DNA of 64,000 nt, from the NCBI RefSeq assembly GCF_019711355.1, contig NZ_CP081297.1, positions 2,439,001-2,503,000 on the forward strand. Reading direction: 5' to 3'. Position 1 is the stretch's first letter. Every line of letters starts with the position of its first letter. Shown here in pieces: positions 54,877 through 61,668 of this stretch. The position numbers and the translations under genes are program-made. The stretch is from Qipengyuania psychrotolerans (GTDB lineage: Bacteria > Pseudomonadota > Alphaproteobacteria > Sphingomonadales > Sphingomonadaceae). The notes beneath the pieces were generated by a model. The model was given only the letters and a program-made list of their open reading frames with translations, made no database searches and was not told the origin of the DNA.

Positions 54877-55650
54877 CTACTCGATCTCGTATTCCTTTAC
54901 GATGAAACCAGCTCCGTCGTAGGCGAGAGTGACCTTTTCGTAAGTCCCTTGCAGGTGCTCGAAATCGGTGAGGAAGTGAACGATCCATTCGTCGAGGCCG
55001 TCCCGGTTGATGACGTCGATCCGATGAGTGTCGCGGCTTAGGGCCCGGCCGAATTGCTGCCGCCGTTCAATGAGCGCATTCCATGCAGCAAAGTTGCTGT
55101 CGTTGGGAATGGGAGACTTGGCAGTGAGTTCGAATTCTTCATCGTCTGCCACCTCCAGCATGACGAGGGCGGCGTGCTCGGCCGACTCCAGCTTTTCACG
55201 CATCGCCGGGCCTACGGGTTGCCTTGGGCTTTCTTTCGCAACAGTGGCCGGAGGGGCTACAGACGGGACATCTGTTGTCGGGGCCTGAAGGGCAAGCGAT
55301 GCGGCAAGAATGAGGGACATTAGGACAACTCCAATCAGTATTGTTCGAGTTTGCCTCGGACGGTCATCGCCCGAAACTGCCCCAGCATCAGCGGATGCCT
55401 CTATCGACGCATCCCCCAAATGCTTGTGCCCCAGCATTTCGGCCATACCGCCCTCGCTCTCGTACAGCTTTCGAGCGGCTTCCTTGCTGCTGGTCACCTC
55501 CAGCTTGCGCCGCGCACCGCGCAAACGTTCGTTGATCGTATGGACCGACAGGCCAAGCTCACGCGCCATCGACTTTGCGTCGTGCCCGCGCAAAATCAGG
55601 CGAAGGGTTTCGCGTTCCTTGAGTGTGAGTGTATCAAGACCATTCGACAT
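54877..55650 (-). CDS. Membrane-bound LuxR-type HTH protein with extracytoplasmic DUF4019 domain
   Basis: A 257-aa one-component regulator. Residues 8-62 form a LuxR-type helix-turn-helix (LTLKERETLRLILRGHDAKSMARELGLSVHTINERLRGARRKL). A linker follows, then one membrane helix at 103-123 (TILIGVVLMSLILAASLALQA) and a periplasmic domain of about 110 residues I recognise as DUF4019 (ALSRDTHRIDVINRDGLDEWIVHF and EKVTLAYDGAGFIVKEYEIE). DNA binding on one side and sensing on the other side of the membrane resembles ToxR-type signalling. ATG 55650 is chosen over a start 22 codons earlier. It is divergent from the ribbon-helix-helix gene, a possible target. Confidence 0.82.
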   Translation of the reverse strand: MSNGLDTLTLKERETLRLILRGHDAKSMARELGLSVHTINERLRGARRKLEVTSSKEAARKLYESEGGMAEMLGHKHLGDASIEASADAGAVSGDDRPRQTRTILIGVVLMSLILAASLALQAPTTDVPSVAPPATVAKESPRQPVGPAMREKLESAEHAALVMLEVADDEEFELTAKSPIPNDSNFAAWNALIERRQQFGRALSRDTHRIDVINRDGLDEWIVHFLTDFEHLQGTYEKVTLAYDGAGFIVKEYEIE

Positions 55651-55736
55651 CACCGGATAGTTTAGGATGATGCCATGCCGGATCACACCCCAAAAAAATC
55701 GTATTGGTCTTCCCAAAGCCTTTATATCAGCGACTT

Positions 55737-56030
55737 ATGAGCACCCCTTACCACCCTCCGAAAAAATACTCGGTCCGCATCGAAGGTCACCGCACGTCGG
55801 TCAGCCTCGAGCCGGTGTTCTGGGATTTGCTGCGCCATGCCGCAGCGCGGCGCGGATTGGCTGTGAATACTCTGGTAGCCAGTATCGATGCCGACCGCAT
55901 TCGGAGCGAGACGCCGCCCGGCCTTGCCGGCGCGATACGCGTCTGGCTGGCCACCCATGAACTGGCGGCCAGACAAGAAAAGGGCGGCGAGATCGCTCCC
56001 ACCGCCCTCAAAGATGATCTGACCGACTGA
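55737..56030 (+). CDS. Ribbon-helix-helix protein (PF13467 family)
   Basis: A 97-aa protein with a ribbon-helix-helix domain at about residues 10-54: KYSVRIEGHRTSVSLEPVFWDLLRHAAARRGLAVNTLVASIDADR, the PF13467 pattern common in alphaproteobacteria, where the strand ISLE-like segment contacts DNA. A short Arg- and Lys-containing tail follows. The ATG at 55737 (MSTPYHPPKK) is preferred over an earlier in-frame GTG, as the extra residues overlap the divergent promoter region. Its TGA is directly followed by the stop of the convergent small gene (TGATCA at 56028-56033). Target genes are unknown. Confidence 0.8.
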   Translation: MSTPYHPPKKYSVRIEGHRTSVSLEPVFWDLLRHAAARRGLAVNTLVASIDADRIRSETPPGLAGAIRVWLATHELAARQEKGGEIAPTALKDDLTD

Positions 56031-56258
56031 TCAGTATTTCGCGGTCGCGTCGCTGGCCGGAAATGTTTCGTCGAGCGCTTCGTCAGTCGTGCTCATTGTG
56101 TCGCCCTTGGATGCAGTCGCTTCGGCACCGGCATTGCGGAATGAACCTTCCGGCTGCCCTTTTGCGAAAGCGACGCCATTCTGGTCGCGCTGGTTCTTTT
56201 CGTAATACTTGTACCCGGCATAACCGAGTGCACTGAGTGCTGCGAGCTTGAGGATCAT
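56031..56258 (-). CDS. Small unknown protein with N-terminal membrane helix
   Basis: A 75-aa protein beginning MILKLAALSALGYAGYKYYEKN, a short membrane helix followed by a polar, Gly/Ala/Asp-rich tail (GVAFAKGQPEGSFRNAGAE and DEALDETFPASDATAKY). The C-terminal FPASD pattern recurs in small stress-related proteins I associate with alphaproteobacteria, often with a DETFPASDP ending. AAAGG seven bases before ATG 56258 supports this start, with an alternative ATG five codons upstream. No function assigned. Confidence 0.7.
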   Translation of the reverse strand: MILKLAALSALGYAGYKYYEKNQRDQNGVAFAKGQPEGSFRNAGAEATASKGDTMSTTDEALDETFPASDATAKY

Positions 56259-56321
56259 GGTGTTACCTTTCAAATCTGTTTCTTATCCATCCAACGGACA
56301 AGAAACGCGAAAGGTCCTCAG

Positions 56322-57509
56322 CTAGTATTCGTCCAGTCGCACCGCGCGCACGTAATATCTACCGGGAGGCAATGACAGGGCGATATCTTCGCCCGGCTCG
56401 GCGAAGACCCGGTCCATGGGGACAGCGTCTTGCGGTCCGCCTTCAGAAAAAGCTTCGATCACCAGGGGTGCGGACACGGGCCGCAACGTAGCCGGAATTG
56501 GAACGAGCAGATCACCGCGCTGGGTTCGCCACGCGGCGCGGCCTTGCTCGAATGTATCAACCGGATGGTCCACGACGATATCGAATGCCCCCTCAATCCG
56601 CGAGCGCGTCTGGGCGAGGCGCGCGGCACCGGAAGCTTTGCGACATTGCGTCTGCGTGATTGTGAGTGGGTCGAGGCCGGTATAGTTCTTCAGCCGTGCG
56701 GCCATCCATTCGGTCTTCGTGCCATCATCCCGAGTAATCGCCGTTTCGCGAGCATGGGAATAGCCGACATGAACAAGCAGGCGTTCGTCGGAGCCCATCC
56801 CGTCCAAAACTGTCATGAGATTGCGCGCTTGGGCCTCTTCACGGTTTGCGATGGATAGATTCACATCTGCTTCTGGGGAAGCATTGGGATCATGCCACTG
56901 CTCGTGAGTTGCCAGGCGATAATCAAGGGTGAGCGCGTCCCTGACAAGCCGTCCGAATGCCGGTTCACGCGAATAATATCCAAGCTGATAATGCGGCCAG
57001 CCGTTTTCGAAATACTCGGCCTTGGGGGCCAAACTGTCCTTCGAACTGCTGAAGGCTTCCGCTGAGAGGACCGTGAAGCCGATCGCGCGCAGTCGGGGCA
57101 GGAGCATGCGGGCTAGCTCTCTCGTCCTGGTGACGATATGGCTTTCGTTGATGATGACGATTCGGTGGTCGGCGGCACGCTTCGCTATGTGGTCGGCGAT
57201 CGCATCCAGACCCGCCGGAGATTCGGGGAGCGGCTCGCAAGCCTTCTCCCGGTACTCAGCTCCCCCCAGAGCTGCACCGCGATCTTCGCGTCCGAGCATC
57301 GACCAGCCTTGGGCACGCAAACCGGCAGTGCTGGCGTCGTCTGGCATGCCTTCTGGCACGCGGGGGCGTTGATAAATGAACTTTTGGCCCGTTTCCTCCG
57401 CGGCGATTGGCGGGCCCAGCACCGTCAATTGCACCGAGTCTTCAGTGATCGGAACGGTTTCGCAACTCGCCAGCAGCAAGGCTGGGAGAAGCCAAACCGC
57501 CCGGGCCAT
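56322..57509 (-). CDS. ChaN/EreA-fold lipoprotein of unknown function
   Basis: A 395-aa lipoprotein (signal [16 protein letters not shown], lipid-modified Cys16). The central domain resembles the ChaN/EreA/TIKI-type fold: IVIINESHIVTRTRELARMLL near residues 115-135, in place of the GE-x-H motif, FTVLSAEAFSSS, and LLVHVGYSHARET near 243-255 with a second conserved His. The C-terminal 80 residues look like a separate beta-rich module. ATG 57509 overlaps the murA stop (TGA at 57511-57509), suggesting co-transcription with murA. Substrate unknown; heme binding or hydrolysis are options from the fold. Confidence 0.72.
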   Translation of the reverse strand: MARAVWLLPALLLASCETVPITEDSVQLTVLGPPIAAEETGQKFIYQRPRVPEGMPDDASTAGLRAQGWSMLGREDRGAALGGAEYREKACEPLPESPAGLDAIADHIAKRAADHRIVIINESHIVTRTRELARMLLPRLRAIGFTVLSAEAFSSSKDSLAPKAEYFENGWPHYQLGYYSREPAFGRLVRDALTLDYRLATHEQWHDPNASPEADVNLSIANREEAQARNLMTVLDGMGSDERLLVHVGYSHARETAITRDDGTKTEWMAARLKNYTGLDPLTITQTQCRKASGAARLAQTRSRIEGAFDIVVDHPVDTFEQGRAAWRTQRGDLLVPIPATLRPVSAPLVIEAFSEGGPQDAVPMDRVFAEPGEDIALSLPPGRYYVRAVRLDEY

Positions 57510-58792
57510 CAATCGTCGCCGACCCGTTCGATATCCGCGCCAACTAGTTGTAGCTTCTCTTCGAGGCGCTCGTAGCCGCGATCGAGGTGGTAAAGACGGC
57601 GCACGGTCGTCTCGCCCTTTGCCGCGAGGCCCGCGATCACGAGGCTCATCGAAGCGCGCAGATCGGTCGCCATGACTTCAGCGCCGGTCAGATCGACCGG
57701 CCCGCGCACGATTGCGGTGCGGCCAGCCGTTTCGATATTGGCGCCCATGCGAATCAGCTCAGGCACATGCATGAAGCGGTTTTCGAAGATCGTTTCCTTC
57801 AGCACGCTGGTGCCTTCGGCCTTGCAGAGCAGGCTCATCAGCTGCGCCTGCATGTCCGTGGCGAGGCCCGGGAAAGGTGCCGTCGTGAGGTTGTGCGCCT
57901 TGAGCGGGCCATTGGCCGCGATATGTACGCCTTCCTTCGATGTCTCGACTTCGACGCCGATGTTGCGGAGCGCATGCAGGGTAGAGCCCATGTCGCCCGC
58001 ATCTGCGCCGCTCAGCATGACTTCGCCGCCGGTGATCGCCGCCGCGCAGGCATAGGACCCTGCTTCGATCCGGTCGGGCATGACACGGTAGGTAGCGCCA
58101 TGGAGCTTCTTCACGCCGTGGATGGTGATTTCGGACGATCCGATATCCTCGATCTGTGCGCCCATGGCGACAAGCAGATTGCACAAATCGACGATCTCAG
58201 GCTCACGCGCGGCATTGCGCAGGATGCTGGTGCCGTTGCACAGCACTGCTGCCATGAGGGCATTTTCGGTCGCACCGACCGAGACCACGGGAAAGTCAAA
58301 CTCGCCGCCGGGAAGACCGCCATCGGGTGCCATTGCACGGACATAGCCCTGCGCCATTTCAATGTGCGCGCCGAACGCTTCCAGGGCTTTCAAATGAAGA
58401 TCGATCGGACGATTGCCGATGGCACAACCGCCGGGAAGGGAGACGGTCGCCTCGCCGGTGCGGGCCAGCAACGGGCCGAGCACCAGGATAGAGGCGCGCA
58501 TCTTTCGCACCAAGTCATAAGGAGCGGTCGAACTGGTGATGCGCATCGCTTCGAGCGTTACGTTGCGGCCGAAATCTTCGGGCCGCTTGCCGGGAATGGT
58601 GTGGCTCACCCCGAACTGCGTCATCAAATGCTGGAAGCCGTCGATGTCGGCAAGCCGCGGCAGATTGCGCAGCGTGACCGCTTCTTCGGTTAAAAGCGCG
58701 CAGGGAATCAGCGTCAAAGCTGCGTTCTTTGCGCCTGAAATCGGAATGGTGCCGGATAGGCGATTGCCGCCGCGTACGATAAGTTTGTCCAT
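57509..58792 (-). CDS. murA: UDP-N-acetylglucosamine 1-carboxyvinyltransferase
   Basis: First committed enzyme of peptidoglycan synthesis, adding enolpyruvate from PEP to UDP-GlcNAc. The 427-aa protein has Lys22 and Asn23 in ISGAKNAAL, the mobile loop with catalytic Cys123 ([17 protein letters not shown]; Cys implies fosfomycin sensitivity as in most bacteria), and the C-terminal [22 protein letters not shown] 58792 ([10 protein letters not shown]) is the canonical start; an extra 12 codons are open upstream. It is divergent from galU and overlaps the downstream lipoprotein. Confidence 0.97.
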   Translation of the reverse strand: MDKLIVRGGNRLSGTIPISGAKNAALTLIPCALLTEEAVTLRNLPRLADIDGFQHLMTQFGVSHTIPGKRPEDFGRNVTLEAMRITSSTAPYDLVRKMRASILVLGPLLARTGEATVSLPGGCAIGNRPIDLHLKALEAFGAHIEMAQGYVRAMAPDGGLPGGEFDFPVVSVGATENALMAAVLCNGTSILRNAAREPEIVDLCNLLVAMGAQIEDIGSSEITIHGVKKLHGATYRVMPDRIEAGSYACAAAITGGEVMLSGADAGDMGSTLHALRNIGVEVETSKEGVHIAANGPLKAHNLTTAPFPGLATDMQAQLMSLLCKAEGTSVLKETIFENRFMHVPELIRMGANIETAGRTAIVRGPVDLTGAEVMATDLRASMSLVIAGLAAKGETTVRRLYHLDRGYERLEEKLQLVGADIERVGDD

Positions 58793-58881
58793 GAGCCCCT
58801 GCTTTAACGTTCGCAGAAGCGCTGGCAAGCATCACGCGCCTGTCAGTACCCCCGCCGAATGCTGGCTCAACCGCCAATCGA

Positions 58882-58910
58882 TTGACCTGTTCCGCAGGCA
58901 GACCTAATCC
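58882..58910 (+). promoter_or_regulatory. Sigma-70-like promoter of galU, possibly giving a leaderless mRNA
   Basis: TTGACC (58882-58887) and TAATCC (58905-58910) are separated by 17 bases. A start seven bases after the -10 would be at or beside the A of the galU ATG (58918). No Shine-Dalgarno precedes that ATG, which fits a leaderless transcript. Confidence 0.45.
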
Positions 58911-58917
58911 CGGCCCC

Positions 58918-59796
58918 ATGACCCAGCATAAACCCATCAAAAAAGCAGTCTTTCCCGTCGCCGGCCTCGGCACGCGGTTTCTTCCCGCCACCAAGGCGAT
59001 CCCGAAGGAATTACTGCCGATCGTGGACCGCCCCTTGATCCAATATGCCGTGGACGAAGCGCGCGAGGCGGGGATCGAGCAGATCATTTTCGTCACGGGG
59101 CGCGGCAAGACCGCGATTGTCGAGCATTTCGATGTCGCCTTCGAACTCGAAACCACGATGGCAGAGCGCGGCAAGGACATGAGCGTTCTGGACGCGACCC
59201 GCGCCACGCCGGGCGATATCATCACCGTCCGCCAGCAGGTGCCTCTCGGCCTTGGTCATGCCATCTGGTGCGCCCGCGCGATCGTCGGGGACGAGCCCTT
59301 TGCAATTCTGCTGCCCGACGAACTGATGGTGGGCGAGCCGGGCTGCATGAAGCAGATGGTCGAGGCCTATAACGAAGTCGGCGGAAACCTGATCTCGGTG
59401 CTCGAGGTGCCAGAGGAAGAGGTATCCAGCTACGGCGTCATCGCGCCGGGCGCGCAAATTTCCGATACGCTCACCGAAGTCACCGGATTGGTGGAAAAAC
59501 CTCCGAGAGCAGAAGCGCCGTCGAACAAGATCATTTCGGGCCGCTATATCCTGCAGCCCGAAGTCATGCGGACGCTCGAGAATCAGGGCAAGGGTGCAGG
59601 CGGCGAGATCCAGCTCACCGATGCGATGGCGCGCATGATCGGCAACCAGCCATTCCATGCGGTCACCTTTGCGGGCAATCGCTATGACTGCGGCAGCAAG
59701 ACCGGCTTCGTCGAAGCCACGCTGGCGCTGGCGCTGGCGCGCGAAGACATGGGCGCCGAAGTGCGCGCCATTGCCGAACGCCTTCTTGCCCGCTGA
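58918..59796 (+). CDS. galU: UTP-glucose-1-phosphate uridylyltransferase
   Basis: Makes UDP-glucose, the donor for exopolysaccharide, glycolipid and cyclic glucan synthesis; the giant glucan-synthase-like enzyme in region 1 would draw on it. The 292 aa show the N-terminal nucleotide loop FPVAGLGTRFLPATKAIPKELLPIVD, the LPDELMVGEPGC region, and late VEKPPRAEAPSNKIISGRYIL and NRYDCGSKTGFVEA. ATG 58918 is preceded by a possible promoter but no Shine-Dalgarno. It is divergent from murA and ends before a strong terminator. Confidence 0.95.
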   Translation: MTQHKPIKKAVFPVAGLGTRFLPATKAIPKELLPIVDRPLIQYAVDEAREAGIEQIIFVTGRGKTAIVEHFDVAFELETTMAERGKDMSVLDATRATPGDIITVRQQVPLGLGHAIWCARAIVGDEPFAILLPDELMVGEPGCMKQMVEAYNEVGGNLISVLEVPEEEVSSYGVIAPGAQISDTLTEVTGLVEKPPRAEAPSNKIISGRYILQPEVMRTLENQGKGAGGEIQLTDAMARMIGNQPFHAVTFAGNRYDCGSKTGFVEATLALALAREDMGAEVRAIAERLLAR

Positions 59797-59822
59797 GGAA
59801 ATAAACTAACCAGACAAGAAAA

Positions 59823-59860
59823 GGGCCGGTCCGCCGCAATGGCAGACCGGCCCGTTTTTT
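59823..59860. terminator. Bidirectional rho-independent terminator between galU and the M28 peptidase gene
   Basis: A nine-base-pair stem GGGCCGGTC (59823-59831) with GACCGGCCC (59845-59853), extended by an inner GCC/GGC, is followed by six T residues (59855-59860) on the plus strand. An A-rich stretch on the other side (AAGAAAA before the stem) gives a U-tract for leftward transcripts, so it can serve both convergent genes. Confidence 0.9.
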
Positions 59861-59875
59861 GCTCGAACCAAGCTG

Positions 59876-61564
59876 TCAGCAGCCGGTTTCGGCCGCCGTG
59901 CAAGTTTCGTCGCGCGTTGCCTTGAACTCGTCACCCTCGTTCCAGTTGGGCCAGCTGGTGCTCATGCCCAGCATCCGGCCGAGGCGGTAGAACAGCTGCA
60001 GGTCGGCCATGACGCCGGACCAGTCCCAGTTCGGATCGTATTCGTCCTTGGGCCCGTGGTAGCGATTTTCGCGGTAGTCGAGTGCAACTGCTGCGCCAGC
60101 TTCGGTGCCGCCATCCACCAGGTCTTCACCGCCATCGACATAGAGCATCGGCACACCGCGCTTGGCGAAGGCGAAATGATCGCTGCGATAGTAATAACCG
60201 GCTTCCGGGTTGGGATTGGGCGTCGACACCCGGCCATCCGCCGTCAGCGCAGCTTCAAGGAACTGGTCGAGCTGGGACTTGCCCGGACCAACCACGGTCA
60301 CATCCTTGCTGGGTCCGGCAATCAGGAACGCATCCATGTTGATCCCGCCGACTGTCTGGTCGAGCGGGAAGACCGGATTTGCCGCGTAATAGTCCGCGCC
60401 CAGCAGGCCCGATTCCTCTGCCGTAACGGCCAGGAAAACCAGCGTGCGGCGGGCCGGACCGGCCTTGGCGTGTGCTTCGGCAAGGGCAACCAGCGCTGCG
60501 GTGCCCGTGGCATTGTCGACCGCGCCATTGCAGATATCATCGCCATCTGGCGCTGCGGTACAGCGGCCAAGATGGTCCCAGTGCGCGGTGTGAATGACAT
60601 ATTCGTCCGGCACTTCCGAGCCGGGCAAGATGCCGATGACGTTCTGCGATGCGAATTTGCGGATATCGTTGGAGAAACTGGTCGAAGCGGTCAGGCCGAG
60701 CGAAACAGGCGCGAAACCCTTTTTCTTGGCAGCCGCGAACAGCTTGGCCGGATCCTGACCGGCTGCTTCAAGGATGTTCTTGCCGACTTCGTTCTGCACC
60801 CAGCCGTTCATGATCGTCAGCGGCGGAGCATCTTCCCCGCGCTGGGCATAGGCTTGCGGGCCCGACCAGCTGCTTTCAACGACGTTCCAGCCGTAAGAAG
60901 CCGGTTCGGTATCGTGAATGATGATGGCCCCGGCTGCGCCCTGGCGTGCAGCTTCTTCATACTTGTAGGTCCAGCGGCCATAATAGGTCATCGCCTTGCC
61001 GCCGAACGGACCTTCGAGGCTCTCGGTACCAAAGTCGGGATCATTGACGAGGATGACGGCGGTCTTGCCGGCCATGTCCACGCCTTTGTAATCATTCCAG
61101 CCGCGCTCCGGCGCGTTGATGCCGTAACCGACGAAGACGAGTTCGCTATCCTCAAGGCTGGTCTTGGCATCTTCGCGGTAGGAAACGCCGACCCAGTCTC
61201 TGCCGTATTCCAGCGCCATGTCGGTGCCCTTGCCCGAGATGGTGAGCGGCGAATAATCCCTGCCGGTTATTTCGACCAGCGGCACTTCCTGCACCCAGGA
61301 TCCGTTGTTGCCCGGCTCCAGGCCAGCAGCGGCAAATCGTTCGGTCAGCAGGGCAACAGTCTTTTCCTCGCCAATAGTGCCGGGCATGCGGCCCTCGAAT
61401 TCATCCGAAGACAGCGCTTCGGTAATTTCCTTCATCGTGGTTTCGGAAATTTCGGTGGCGGCGATTTCGGGAATATCGAGGCCGGTGGTGGCCGGGTCCT
61501 CGCCGCCGGCAGTGCACGCAGCGAGCAGCAAGGCTCCTGCGGCGGTCAGGCTTGTACGGATCAT
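59876..61564 (-). CDS. M28-family zinc metallopeptidase lipoprotein
   Basis: A 562-aa exported peptidase. The lipoprotein signal ends LLLAACTAGG (Cys17). A PA-type insert lies in the first half (GINAPERGWNDYKGVDMAGKTAVILVND and RQGAAGAIIIHDTEPASYGW). The M28 catalytic core follows, with zinc and catalytic residues in IHTAHWDHLG, CNGAVDNATGTAAL, TAEESGLLGADYYAANP, NMDAFLI and YYRSDHFAFAKRGVPML. The C-terminus is Cys-containing (CTAAETGC). It is probably a periplasmic or outer-membrane aminopeptidase. ATG 61564 is chosen over a start 22 codons upstream because of the signal peptide and an AGAGAGG upstream. Convergent with galU across the terminator; divergent from glnE. Confidence 0.92.
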   Translation of the reverse strand: MIRTSLTAAGALLLAACTAGGEDPATTGLDIPEIAATEISETTMKEITEALSSDEFEGRMPGTIGEEKTVALLTERFAAAGLEPGNNGSWVQEVPLVEITGRDYSPLTISGKGTDMALEYGRDWVGVSYREDAKTSLEDSELVFVGYGINAPERGWNDYKGVDMAGKTAVILVNDPDFGTESLEGPFGGKAMTYYGRWTYKYEEAARQGAAGAIIIHDTEPASYGWNVVESSWSGPQAYAQRGEDAPPLTIMNGWVQNEVGKNILEAAGQDPAKLFAAAKKKGFAPVSLGLTASTSFSNDIRKFASQNVIGILPGSEVPDEYVIHTAHWDHLGRCTAAPDGDDICNGAVDNATGTAALVALAEAHAKAGPARRTLVFLAVTAEESGLLGADYYAANPVFPLDQTVGGINMDAFLIAGPSKDVTVVGPGKSQLDQFLEAALTADGRVSTPNPNPEAGYYYRSDHFAFAKRGVPMLYVDGGEDLVDGGTEAGAAVALDYRENRYHGPKDEYDPNWDWSGVMADLQLFYRLGRMLGMSTSWPNWNEGDEFKATRDETCTAAETGC

Positions 61565-61668
61565 TGTCTTGGCAACCTCTCTTGGGAATTCGTGACGCGC
61601 GCTTGTTGCAGCGCTTGCGCGGCAGGGCAAGCTTGCGCGCAGCTATCACCAAGGGCACACCGCTGCCG

